DNA of 64,000 bases. It comes from UBA8514 sp034933685. GTDB taxonomy: Bacteria > Bacillota > Clostridia > Lachnospirales > Anaerotignaceae. Made by a program: the position numbers and the translations under genes. Shown here in pieces: positions 44,315 to 52,157 of this stretch. Location of the stretch: contig JAYFNB010000012.1 of the NCBI GenBank assembly GCA_034933685.1, positions 1 through 64,000 on the forward strand, given 5' to 3'. Under the pieces are notes generated by a model, which saw only the letters and a list, made by a program, of their open reading frames with translations, had not been told where the DNA came from and made no database searches. How positions within the stretch are numbered: position 1 is the stretch's first letter; each line of letters starts with the position of its first letter.

Positions 44315-45172
44315 TTAAACTGCAATATTTAAAGATAGCAGCATTTCTCTAAGCACCTTACAAGCTACAGCAGTAGATGCCCCACTTTGGTCATATATCG
44401 GGGACAGTTCATTAATATCGCAACCCACAATATTAAGGGTACATACCTTTGAAATAGCGTCTATAAGCTCCATAAATGTTACACCGCCAGCCTCTGGTGT
44501 TCCTGTTCCAGGAAACACAGATGGGTCTAAAACGTCAAGGTCTAAGGTTAAGTACACAGGTTTCCCCTTCAGCTTTTCCATAGTTTCTTGCAAGGTGTTA
44601 AAGTTGAATTTATTCATATACGTATTGTCTTTGGCAAAAACAAACTCACTTTTTTCACCCGAACGAATACCGAATTGAAAAATTTTATCTTTGCCCACAA
44701 GGTCATAGCATCTTCGCATAACCGTTGCATGCGAAAACTTTTCTTCCAAGTAATCGTCCCTAAGGTCAGCATGTGCATCAAAATGAATTATATGCAAATC
44801 CTCATACTTTTTATTAACTGCACGCACAGCACCTAAAGTTACTAAATGTTCGCCACCTATCATAAGAGGTATTTTACCGTCAGTTAAGATTTTCGTTGTG
44901 TAATCTTCAATTTGCTGTAAAGCTCTTTGGGTATTCCCAAAAGGAAGCTCCAAATCTCCGCCGTCGAAAATACTCATGTAACAAAGGTCAGCATCCTTAT
45001 ATGGGCTGTAAGTTTCAAGCCCAAAAGATTCACTGCGCATTACCTTACTTGCAAAACGTGTCCCCGGTCTATAAGATGTGGTAGAATCAAATGGAGCGCC
45101 AAAAATCACAATATCAGCTTCGTCATATTCCTTATCACAGCCAATAAAGGTTTCAATATTTCTATTCAACAT
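44315..45172 (-). CDS. speB: Agmatinase
   Basis: A 285-residue ureohydrolase giving putrescine and urea from agmatine. The binuclear manganese motifs are complete: GGEHLVTLGAVRA, HFDAHADLRDDY and LDLDVLDPSVFPGTGTPE. The N-terminal SFDST-type loop appears as FGAPFDSTTSYRPGTRFA. The gene overlaps speE by 11 bases. It connects arginine decarboxylase (SpeA) to putrescine. Substrate specificity for agmatine over arginine is supported by length and by the speA-speE context. Confidence 0.93.
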   Translation of the reverse strand: MLNRNIETFIGCDKEYDEADIVIFGAPFDSTTSYRPGTRFASKVMRSESFGLETYSPYKDADLCYMSIFDGGDLELPFGNTQRALQQIEDYTTKILTDGKIPLMIGGEHLVTLGAVRAVNKKYEDLHIIHFDAHADLRDDYLEEKFSHATVMRRCYDLVGKDKIFQFGIRSGEKSEFVFAKDNTYMNKFNFNTLQETMEKLKGKPVYLTLDLDVLDPSVFPGTGTPEAGGVTFMELIDAISKVCTLNIVGCDINELSPIYDQSGASTAVACKVLREMLLSLNIAV

Positions 45173-46013
45173 TTTTCAACATCTCCCATACGTAATTTGG
45201 TAATGCAAACGAACCTATATGCAGCTTTGTGTTGTAATAATGTGTATCAATTTTGAGTTCATTCCACTGCTCTTCATTTAAGTCTATCAAAGGTTGATAC
45301 TTCTTTGAGGCAAATCCAAACAGCCAATGCCCAGAAGGATAAGTTGGAATATGTGCCTGATACACTCGACTTATTGGGAAAGATTCCACAATACGTTTAT
45401 GGGCTCTTAGCATTGCAGTTGCGTCATCCTTATAAAAGGGACTTTCATGCTGATTAACCATAATCCCATCTTCTCTCAACGCTTTAAAGCAGTTTCCGTA
45501 GAATTCCTTTGAAAAAAGTCCCTCACCGGGGCCAAATGGGTCAGTTGAGTCGACTATAATCAGGTCATAAGCATTCTCGTACTTCCTAATAAATTTAAGC
45601 CCATCTTGAAAATAAAGGGTTACACGCTCATCTTCAAAACCACACGCAGTCTTCGGAAGAAATTCCTTGCAAACACTAACAACTTCCTCATCAATTTCAA
45701 CTATATCAATAGTTTCAATGCTTTTGTATTTTGAAAGTTCCCTTGCAACACCGCCATCACCAGCACCAATAACTAAAATATTTTTAGCCTTTGGATGAAC
45801 AGCCATAGGTGTATGCACAATCATTTCGTGATAAATAAATTCATCTTTTTCAGTTAGCATCATGTATCCATCGAGGGTTAAAAATCTGCCAAACTCTTCA
45901 GATTCAAATACGTCTATTGCTTGAAATTCACTTTCATGGCTATAAAGTTGTTTATCTACCTTGATAGAAAATTTAACATTTTTAGTGTGAAACTCCGAGT
46001 ACCATAAATCCAT
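45162..46013 (-). CDS. speE: Spermidine synthase
   Basis: A 283-residue aminopropyltransferase that moves the aminopropyl group from decarboxylated SAM to putrescine. Motifs are GYMMLTEKDEFIYHEMIVH, LVIGAGDGGVARELSKY, DLIIVDSTDPFGPGEGLFS and the gate-keeping QHESPFY region. Length and motifs match bacterial SpeE. It starts eight bases after AGGAGG overlapping the speA end. The acceptor (putrescine rather than cadaverine or agmatine) is inferred from neighbours. Confidence 0.95.
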   Translation of the reverse strand: MDLWYSEFHTKNVKFSIKVDKQLYSHESEFQAIDVFESEEFGRFLTLDGYMMLTEKDEFIYHEMIVHTPMAVHPKAKNILVIGAGDGGVARELSKYKSIETIDIVEIDEEVVSVCKEFLPKTACGFEDERVTLYFQDGLKFIRKYENAYDLIIVDSTDPFGPGEGLFSKEFYGNCFKALREDGIMVNQHESPFYKDDATAMLRAHKRIVESFPISRVYQAHIPTYPSGHWLFGFASKKYQPLIDLNEEQWNELKIDTHYYNTKLHIGSFALPNYVWEMLKNVE

Positions 46014-46014
46014 T

Positions 46015-47475
46015 TTAGCAACCTCCTTTCAAAATATTAATTTTGTTTGTATCCAAATCTTCTGTTCCTGTTAATAGACAGCCTTTCTCTTTTGCATACT
46101 TAATGTAAGCTATTATCTCTTTTGTAATCAACTCACCAGGTGCAAGAATTGGAATTCCAGGTGGATAGCACATTACAAATTCCGTACAAATTTTGCCAAC
46201 ACTGTCCTCTAGCGCTACCAATTCCTTTTCAGAATAAAAGGCCTCCTGTGGAGCTACTAGCACAGTTGGATTTATATATTCATGGTCCAACATACCTGTT
46301 TTGTCTTTTTGATAAATGCGTTTAATCTCTGCCAAGGCGCTAACAAGTCGCTCCAAATTTTTTTGGCTATCTCCAATTGAGATGTAAGCTAAAATGTTTC
46401 CAATATCGCCAAACTCAATTTGTATATCGTACTCATCACGCAGAATATCGTAAACCTCAATGCCTGCCATACCAATACCCAAGGTATTAATTGAAAGCTT
46501 CGTTGCATCAAAATCATAAACAGTATCACCGTTAACTAACTCTTTAGAATAGGCGTAGTATCCACCAATGCTGTTAATTTCATCTCTTGCATACTGAGCC
46601 ATTTCTGATACCTGTTTAAAGGTATCCTCACCGTCTAAAGCAAGCTTTTTCCTTGAAATATCAAGGCTTGAGAGCAAAAGATATGAGCCGCTTGTGGTTT
46701 GAGTTAGGTTTATGATTTGACGCACATAGTGAGGGTTCACATTTTCCCCTACCAAAAGTATAGAGCTTTGGGTTAGAGAGCCACCAGATTTATGCATACT
46801 AACTGACGCTAAATCTGCACCTGCCGCCATAGCGGAAATTGGCATCTCCTTTCCAAAATAAAAGTGAGTGCCATGTGCTTCATCTGCCAATACCTTCATG
46901 CCATAACTATGGGCAAGAGCAGTTATCCCTTTTATATCAGAGCAAATGCCATAGTAGGTTGGATTGTTTACCAGTACCGCTTTTGCATCAGGATTGTTTA
47001 ATATTGCCTCCTCCACTGCCTTTAGTGACATTCCCAGAGAAATACCAAGACGTTGGTTCAGTTCTGGATTAACATAAACAGGCACTGCTCCGCAAAGAAT
47101 TAATGCATTAATTACGCTTCTATGTACATTTCGTGGAAGAATAATTTTATCATTTTTTTTACAAACAGACATTATCATTGCCTGCACCGCAGAGGTTGTA
47201 CCACTTACCATAAAGAAGGCATTCTTTGCCCCGAAAGCCTCCGCCGCTAAATCCTCTGCATCCTTAATCACCGATACAGGATGGCACAGGTTGTCCAGAG
47301 GTTTCATGGAATTTACATCAAGGTTCAAACATTTTTCTCCTAAAAAATTTGTAAGTTCCTTATTCCCTTTTCCTCTTTTATGCCCTGGCACATCAAAAGG
47401 AACAACTCTTGATGAAATAAAATCATTTAAGGCATCCATAATAGGTGCTCTATTCTGCGTTTTTAAAGTTTTCAA
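46015..47475 (-). CDS. speA: Arginine decarboxylase (Orn/Lys/Arg decarboxylase class I, SpeA-type)
   Basis: A 486-residue fold-type I PLP enzyme. FDVPGHKRGKG at the N-terminus, SGTTSAVQAMIMS, the LADEAHGTHFYFG strand and the PLP lysine in SMHKSGGSLTQSS are diagnostic of the Firmicute group of basic amino acid decarboxylases. Arginine is the best-supported substrate because agmatinase follows in the same operon; lysine is the alternative in related proteins. Translation appears to begin at TTG 47475 overlapping the speD stop (TTGA), with GGAAGG ten bases upstream. Confidence 0.9.
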   Translation of the reverse strand: MKTLKTQNRAPIMDALNDFISSRVVPFDVPGHKRGKGNKELTNFLGEKCLNLDVNSMKPLDNLCHPVSVIKDAEDLAAEAFGAKNAFFMVSGTTSAVQAMIMSVCKKNDKIILPRNVHRSVINALILCGAVPVYVNPELNQRLGISLGMSLKAVEEAILNNPDAKAVLVNNPTYYGICSDIKGITALAHSYGMKVLADEAHGTHFYFGKEMPISAMAAGADLASVSMHKSGGSLTQSSILLVGENVNPHYVRQIINLTQTTSGSYLLLSSLDISRKKLALDGEDTFKQVSEMAQYARDEINSIGGYYAYSKELVNGDTVYDFDATKLSINTLGIGMAGIEVYDILRDEYDIQIEFGDIGNILAYISIGDSQKNLERLVSALAEIKRIYQKDKTGMLDHEYINPTVLVAPQEAFYSEKELVALEDSVGKICTEFVMCYPPGIPILAPGELITKEIIAYIKYAKEKGCLLTGTEDLDTNKINILKGGC

Positions 47476-48257
47476 TCTTCTTTTTCCTTCCTAGAAAATA
47501 CATTACTGCCGCTAAAAATTTCAATCATTTCCTGATGAATGCTGCTGCTAATTTGCAGTCTTGTTTTTGGCGGAAGTTCATATACATCTGTATTAAATAA
47601 ATAGTTTTGAAGTTCTATATTCTTAATAAGTAAATTTGTATGAAATATATTTGACTGATAAACATTAATATCAATAGCATCATACTTTCCAAGGGTTTCT
47701 TTGTTTATATAGTCCTGAATAGAAGTAATATCATGGTCAATAAAAAGCTTTTTGCCGTTAATGTCCCTTGTAAAACCTCTTACCTTGTAATCCAAGGTGA
47801 TAATATCAGAATCGAAACTGCCAATAAGGTAGTCCAAAGTACTAAGTGGCGTAATTTCTCCGCATGTGGCAACATCAATATCCACTCTAAAGGTTGAAAT
47901 TGCATTGTCTGGGTGAAATTCCGGATAAGTGTGAACAGTAACATGGCTTTTATCCAAATGTGCCACCACGGCTTCACCGTCTTGCATAGTAACCATAGAT
48001 TTTTCTGCAATCAGAAATGTTACACTAGCACCTTGTGGATCATAGTCCTGCTTGGAAACACTAATAACCGTTGCACCTATCATATCCGTTAGGTGGTACA
48101 ATATGTTAGTTAGACGCTCTGAATTATATTGCTCATCAATATATGCAATATAATCCCGCTGTTCCCTCTCTGTTTTGGCGTAGCATACATCATAAATGTT
48201 AAAACTAAGTGATTTAGTTAGGTTATTGAAACCATATAATTTCAGCTTATTTTCCAT
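47472..48257 (-). CDS. speD: S-adenosylmethionine decarboxylase proenzyme (SpeD, E. coli type)
   Basis: A 261-residue pyruvoyl enzyme producing decarboxylated SAM, the aminopropyl donor. The self-cleavage serine lies in HLDKSHVTVHTYPE, equivalent to KSHICVHTYPE of the Escherichia coli enzyme, and later FRVDIDVATCGEITPL and DYKVRGFTRD match class 1A SpeD. Length agrees with the E. coli type (about 264) rather than the short Bacillus type. ATG at 48257 follows AAAGG. It is the first gene of the polyamine operon and is preceded by a long leader with a terminator. Confidence 0.94.
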   Translation of the reverse strand: MENKLKLYGFNNLTKSLSFNIYDVCYAKTEREQRDYIAYIDEQYNSERLTNILYHLTDMIGATVISVSKQDYDPQGASVTFLIAEKSMVTMQDGEAVVAHLDKSHVTVHTYPEFHPDNAISTFRVDIDVATCGEITPLSTLDYLIGSFDSDIITLDYKVRGFTRDINGKKLFIDHDITSIQDYINKETLGKYDAIDINVYQSNIFHTNLLIKNIELQNYLFNTDVYELPPKTRLQISSSIHQEMIEIFSGSNVFSRKEKED

Positions 48258-48627
48258 AATTAACCTTTCTGCATAAATTAATGCAAAACAAAAAAATCCC
48301 AAGCAAACAAAGTGGTATAAAACCACTCATCACTTGGGATTTGTCTATCTTCAAAAAATGCGTTATTTATTTTCGACGCACTGCCGCTTTTATTTATTCA
48401 TCTAAGAAGGTTTAGAGTCTATATAGCAAGAATTACTTTTACTACTCTTATTGATCGTTTCACAAGTGATATGGTTTTAAGTCACCAACTTATAAAATTT
48501 GAGCTTTTAACTCAATCAATAAGGCAACGAAAGTTGCCGTTTCGGCATTTGACCTGGCTGTCCGTCCGGCCGATTGTATTTGCAAAAGCAAATATGGTCA
48601 AAAATTCTTTATGCTTTAACTATCTGG
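48258..48627 (-). promoter_or_regulatory. Structured leader RNA upstream of speD (candidate attenuator)
   Basis: About 370 untranslated bases separate the promoter from speD. Read on the minus strand, TTTGACC and GGTCAAA (48602-48596 with 48554-48548) enclose a 7-bp hairpin (48594-48577). Next come two overlapping, mutually exclusive GC-rich hairpins (48547-48535 and 48538-48523), later a TGCGT..ACGCA stem, and finally an intrinsic terminator at 48340-48296. The layout is that of a transcription attenuator. It does not match the SAM, T-box or guanidine riboswitch consensus that I know. The ligand, if any, is unknown; SAM or a polyamine would make sense. Confidence 0.6.
48296..48340 (-). terminator. 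Leader terminator in front of speD
   Basis: CTTGGGAT/ATCCCAAG outer arms (48333-48340 with 48296-48303) and an inner AGTGGT/ACCACT stem (48311-48327), followed on the minus strand by T7. It lies 39 bases before the speD start and upstream of its ribosome site, so it would stop transcription of the whole operon unless an antiterminator forms. Confidence 0.82.
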
Positions 48628-48633
48628 TTTCAT

Positions 48634-48662
48634 ATACTAGCATACTAAAAAAAAATTGTCAA
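48634..48662 (-). promoter_or_regulatory. Sigma-A promoter of the polyamine operon
   Basis: On the minus strand TTGACA (48657-48662) and TAGTAT (48634-48639) with a 17-base spacer that includes T9. The transcript should start near 48627. Confidence 0.85.
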
Positions 48663-48847
48663 CCCTAAAAAATATAATTTTGTTTTTTCAGCCATAAGAA
48701 ATATTTGTTAAACATATTATTTAACGAATACAGAGCATATATGCAAAAATATTAACAAATATCTTCCATTATTTTCTAGTGTTTTCTTGCTTACGTTTAG
48801 TCCTTTTTACAACTTTTGGAACTTTTTATCTTTACCAAAGAAAGTTT
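48663..48847. other. AT-rich spacer between the polyamine promoter and punA
   Basis: No open frame of note. ATATTTGTTAA (48701-48711) and TTAACAAATAT (48752-48762) form a wide inverted repeat with a 40-base loop that could act as a weak terminator for punA. Confidence 0.5.
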
Positions 48848-49654
48848 TTATACCGCTTTAACTATAGCACTTAAAAGGTGAATGAATTTTTCTTTCACAC
48901 GCTGTGTAGTTTCTATAACCTCTGCGTGGTTAAGTGGTTGTTCACTAACACCTGCTGCCAAGTTTGTTATACAGCTTATACCTAGCACTTTTATGCCGCA
49001 ATGATTGGCAACTATTACCTCTGGAACTGTGCTCATTCCTACTGCGTCACCGCCAAGTGCACGCACCATTCGAATTTCAGCCGGTGTTTCAAAACTAGGA
49101 CCAGTCATTGCACAATATGTTCCTTGTTTTAACACTAATCCTTGTTTTTTACCTACTTTCATTGCAATTTCAATCATTTCTTTGTCATATCCCCTGCTCA
49201 TGTCTGGAAACCTTGTACCAAAGTCTTCTAAATTTTCACCAATAAGCGGATTTGTACCCATCATATTTATGTGATCAGTTATGACCATCAAGTCTCCGGC
49301 ACTAAAATCTGTGTTTACTCCACCTGCGGCGTTGGTTACAATCAGTTTTTCAACACCAAGCAATTTCATAAGCCTTATAGGAAAAGTTACATCATTAAGC
49401 TTATAGCCCTCATAAAAGTGAAATCTGCCTTGCATGCAAATAAGCTTTTCTGTTACCACAAAACGTCCTTTGTGCCCAACAACTGTTGAAACTGGAAGGT
49501 TTGGAACATCTTTGTAGTCGTAGTATTCCGCATTTTCAAGGTTATCACCAAATTCGCCCAACCCAGAGCCAAGAATAACTCCAATTTTAGGTGAATATTT
49601 TGTTTTACCCTTTATATAATCCGCTGATTGTTTAAGTCTTTCCATAAGTTCCAT
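48848..49654 (-). CDS. punA: Purine nucleoside phosphorylase
   Basis: A 268-residue trimeric-type PNP that splits inosine and guanosine with phosphate. Motifs are GVILGSGLGEFGDNL, GHKGRFVV, GRFHFYEGY, VTNAAGGVNTDF and GPSFETPAEIRMVRALGGDAVGMSTVPEV (as adjoining pieces), ending in CITNLAAG. The N-site asparagine expected for purine recognition lies in ISCITNLAAG. ATG follows AGGAGA. It stands alone, with the divergent DJ-1 gene upstream. Confidence 0.95.
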   Translation of the reverse strand: MELMERLKQSADYIKGKTKYSPKIGVILGSGLGEFGDNLENAEYYDYKDVPNLPVSTVVGHKGRFVVTEKLICMQGRFHFYEGYKLNDVTFPIRLMKLLGVEKLIVTNAAGGVNTDFSAGDLMVITDHINMMGTNPLIGENLEDFGTRFPDMSRGYDKEMIEIAMKVGKKQGLVLKQGTYCAMTGPSFETPAEIRMVRALGGDAVGMSTVPEVIVANHCGIKVLGISCITNLAAGVSEQPLNHAEVIETTQRVKEKFIHLLSAIVKAV

Positions 49655-49713
49655 GTAATCACTCTCCTCTTACTAATATTAACATTTTTCTGGGAAAATA
49701 AAAAGATGTACTA

Positions 49714-49743
49714 TTGTTATTTATTGGTAATTTGTGATATAAT
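49714..49743 (+). promoter_or_regulatory. Promoter of the DJ-1/PfpI gene
   Basis: TTGTTA (49714-49719) and TATAAT (49738-49743) with an 18-base spacer, about 40 bases before the start codon. Confidence 0.65.
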
Positions 49744-49785
49744 CAAATTGTATAATTTATACTAAAATTTAAGGGGGAATTCAAA

Positions 49786-50364
49786 ATGGCAAAGAAAATT
49801 TTATTACTTTGTGGAGACTTCACAGAGGACTACGAAACAATGGTACCTTTTCAAGCTCTTTCAATGTTAGGCTATCAAGTTGACGCCGTGTGCCCAGATA
49901 AAAAAGCTGGTGACACCGTCGCTACTGCTGTGCACGACTTTTTAGGAGAACAAACCTATACCGAGTTAAGAGGCCATAATTTTGCTTTAACTGCCGATTT
50001 TGACGCTGTTAACACATCTGATTATGTTGGTTTATTCATTACAGGTGGACGTGCCCCTGAATATATAAGGCTTAACCCAAGAGTAATAGAAATAGTAAAA
50101 GAATTTTTTGCAGACAATAAACCAGTAGCTGCTATATGTCATGGGCCACAGGTGCTTACAGCCGCTGGTGTGCTTAAAGGTTATAAAGCAACTTGCTACC
50201 CTGCTTGCAGTCCGGACATTACTTTGGCAGGCGGAGAATACATAGAAGTACCTGTTACAGATGCTGTTGTTGATAAAAACCTTGTAACATCTCCTGCATG
50301 GCCTGGAGATACAGCAATTTGCCGAGAGTTCGCCAAACTTCTTGGTGCTAAAGTAGAAATTTAA
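49786..50364 (+). CDS. DJ-1/PfpI family protein
   Basis: A 192-residue class I glutamine-amidotransferase-like protein. The nucleophile elbow cysteine lies in AAICHGPQVL, with an upstream Glu in GDFTEDYE and GGRAPEYIRLN. The length and the CHGP motif place it in the PfpI/YhbO/DJ-1 group, which includes chaperones, glyoxalases and deglycase-like stress proteins; the activity cannot be predicted further. ATG follows GGGGGAATTCAAA. It is monocistronic with its own promoter and terminator. Confidence 0.9.
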   Translation: MAKKILLLCGDFTEDYETMVPFQALSMLGYQVDAVCPDKKAGDTVATAVHDFLGEQTYTELRGHNFALTADFDAVNTSDYVGLFITGGRAPEYIRLNPRVIEIVKEFFADNKPVAAICHGPQVLTAAGVLKGYKATCYPACSPDITLAGGEYIEVPVTDAVVDKNLVTSPAWPGDTAICREFAKLLGAKVEI

Positions 50365-50374
50365 TACCTTATAC

Positions 50375-50405
50375 AAAAAAACCACCATTAAACTGGTGGT
50401 TTTTT
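50375..50405 (+). terminator. Intrinsic terminator after the DJ-1 gene
   Basis: AAAAAACCACCA and TGGTGGTTTTTT form a perfect 12-bp stem around a six-base loop (arms about 50376-50387 and 50394-50405), ending in T6. Confidence 0.93.
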
Positions 50406-50426
50406 AACTCTATTTTATAATTTTTT

Positions 50427-50780
50427 TTAAATGTCTAATTCATCGTAACGTTCTATTTTGTAGTCAAGGCGCTCCAAAGTGGCTTTCATGCCTTCCATTC
50501 TTTCTAGCAACAGTCTTCGCTGTTCAATAAGTAATTCTTTTCTTGCCTTATTGGTTTTTTCCCCTTGTTGAAAAAGGTTAACGTACTCAATTAGTGCCTC
50601 AATAGGTAGCCCTGCGCTTCTCATACATTTAATAAACTCCACCCATCGGCAATCTTTCTCTTTATAATCTCTAATGCCGCCTTTTGTTCTGTTAACACCG
50701 GGTATAAGCCCAACCCGTTCATAGTATCTTAAAGTATCGGCTGAAAGCTGAAACCTGTTACTAACCTCAGCAATAGTCAT
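50427..50780 (-). CDS. MerR-family transcriptional regulator (AdhR-like)
   Basis: A 117-residue regulator. Residues 1-70 are the MerR winged helix (MTIAEVSNRFQLSADTLRYYERVGLIPGVNR), shown here as two adjoining motif pieces, and residues 80-115 are the dimer coiled coil. No metal-binding cysteine pair is present, which fits the aldehyde/redox-responsive AdhR/YraB subgroup rather than metal sensors. It follows the aldo/keto reductase gene by 53 bases on the same strand. The reductase promoter has a MerR-type architecture, so autoregulation of this operon is likely. Confidence 0.9.
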   Translation of the reverse strand: MTIAEVSNRFQLSADTLRYYERVGLIPGVNRTKGGIRDYKEKDCRWVEFIKCMRSAGLPIEALIEYVNLFQQGEKTNKARKELLIEQRRLLLERMEGMKATLERLDYKIERYDELDI

Positions 50781-50833
50781 TTTGTATCTCCTTTCGCTTA
50801 TCTCTTTAGTAGAAATATTCAGTCCACGCTTGT

Positions 50834-51958
50834 CTATTGCCGTCCTTCAAAGGTAACTGCCACTTCTTTTAAACCTTTTACAATTTCGATATGTTGAGGA
50901 CAGCTTTCCTCACATTTCTTGCACCCAATGCATTCTGACGCTTTACCATAGTTTTGAGTATAGTTGCCGTAATATACGCCTTGAATAGAAAAGCCCTTAC
51001 TTGGGTGCTGCTTTTCTGTATTGTATAATGCAAAATAATTTGGTATAGCAATATTTTTTGGACATTCATCTACGCAGTATCTGCAAGCAGTGCAAGGTAT
51101 TGCAACAGCTTTATTAATGATTCTAACTGCATTATTTACAATATCATATTCTTCTTGAACAAAAGGCTGAAAATTCTGCATATATCCTGTGTTGTCAAGA
51201 AGTTGCTCCATTGAGGACATTCCGCTTAACACCATCATAACATTTTCAAGGCTTGCTGCAAATCGAATTGCCCATGACGATACAGACATATCCTCATTAT
51301 ATTCTTTAAATAACTTTACCGCTTCATCCGGCACCTGTGCTAATGTGCCACCCTTCACTGGCTCCATTACAATCACAGGCTTATTGTGTTTTGTTGCAAT
51401 CTCATAGCATTTTCTGGATTGAATACTTTCGTTATCCCAATCCATATAATTAATCTGAAGCTGAACAAAATCCACCTCAGGATGTGCTGTCAAAATTTCA
51501 TCTAACAAATCTGCTGTATCGTGATAGGAAAAACCAGTTTTTTTAATTTTTCCTTCATCCTTCATTTTTTGAATAAAAGGAAAAGCATTGAATTTTTTAG
51601 CAATACTATAATGCCCTACACCTAAGTTGTGAAGCATATAATAATCAAAATAGTCTACACCCGTTTTTTCTAACTGTTCATTAAAAATTCTTTCCAAATC
51701 CTCTACTTCTTTTAAAAACATTGTTGGCATTTTTGTTGCAACTGTAAATTTATCACGTGGATAGCGCTTTACTAACGACTCTCTTAATGCAATTTCACTT
51801 ATAAAATTGTGATACATGTATGCTGTGTCGAAATAATTAAAACCTCTTTCCATAAAAGTATCTACCATTTTGTTTAACTGTTCATAATCAATACTTGTCT
51901 GGTCCTCAGCATTTGTTATTGGTAAGCGCATAAAGCCAAAACCTAGTTTTTTAGTCAT
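50834..51958 (-). CDS. Aldo/keto reductase with C-terminal ferredoxin domain
   Basis: A 374-residue protein. Residues 1-280 form the AKR barrel with NYFDTAYMYHNF (catalytic Tyr), DYFDYYMLHNLG (His), VDFVQLQINYMDWD and PVIVMEPVKGGTLA. Residues 285-365 carry two 4Fe-4S motifs: CTACRYCVDECPKNI and CIGCKKCEESCPQHI. The family is common in clostridia and is thought to reduce carbonyls with electrons from iron-sulfur clusters or NAD(P)H; the substrate is unknown. It is the first gene before a MerR regulator and has a MerR-type promoter with a 19-base spacer. Confidence 0.93.
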   Translation of the reverse strand: MTKKLGFGFMRLPITNAEDQTSIDYEQLNKMVDTFMERGFNYFDTAYMYHNFISEIALRESLVKRYPRDKFTVATKMPTMFLKEVEDLERIFNEQLEKTGVDYFDYYMLHNLGVGHYSIAKKFNAFPFIQKMKDEGKIKKTGFSYHDTADLLDEILTAHPEVDFVQLQINYMDWDNESIQSRKCYEIATKHNKPVIVMEPVKGGTLAQVPDEAVKLFKEYNEDMSVSSWAIRFAASLENVMMVLSGMSSMEQLLDNTGYMQNFQPFVQEEYDIVNNAVRIINKAVAIPCTACRYCVDECPKNIAIPNYFALYNTEKQHPSKGFSIQGVYYGNYTQNYGKASECIGCKKCEESCPQHIEIVKGLKEVAVTFEGRQ

Positions 51959-51981
51959 ATTAATTCACTCCTTATAATTTT

Positions 51982-51995
51982 ATAGGTTAACCTAT
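51982..51995. promoter_or_regulatory. Perfect 14-bp palindrome in the AKR leader
   Basis: ATAGGTTAACCTAT lies between the promoter and the start codon of the aldo/keto reductase gene. It may bind a regulator or be incidental. Confidence 0.35.
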
Positions 51996-52014
51996 TTTTA
52001 TACTGCCTTTATCT

Positions 52015-52045
52015 ACAGTACTCCATGGAGTGCACTCTAAGTCAA
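52015..52045 (-). promoter_or_regulatory. MerR-type promoter/operator of the AKR-merR operon
   Basis: On the minus strand TTGACT (52040-52045) and TACTGT (52015-52020) are 19 bases apart, the long spacer typical of MerR-controlled promoters. The spacer contains the perfect palindrome GAGTGCACTC (52028-52037), like AdhR boxes (GAGTTNACTC-type). Confidence 0.78.
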
Positions 52046-52085
52046 GATGTTTTTAAATAACGTTTTAAATAACTCAATTAAAAAT

Positions 52086-52128
52086 ACCATAAAGACAGGC
52101 ACTGTAATAAACCTAACCTTTATGGTAC
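52086..52128 (-). terminator. Terminator of the ATPase operon
   Basis: TACCATAAAG (52086-52095) pairs perfectly with CTTTATGGTA (52119-52128), with extra pairing inside. On the minus strand it is followed by ATTTTTAA, 30 bases after the ATPase stop. Confidence 0.8.
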
Positions 52129-52157
52129 ATTTGTTATTTTAATAAATCTTGTAACAA

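Noticed and set aside
48471..48668. Plus-strand 65-codon open frame in the speD leader region
   Set aside because: It lies opposite the structured leader and promoter of the polyamine operon, has no ribosome site, and its composition follows the hairpins.
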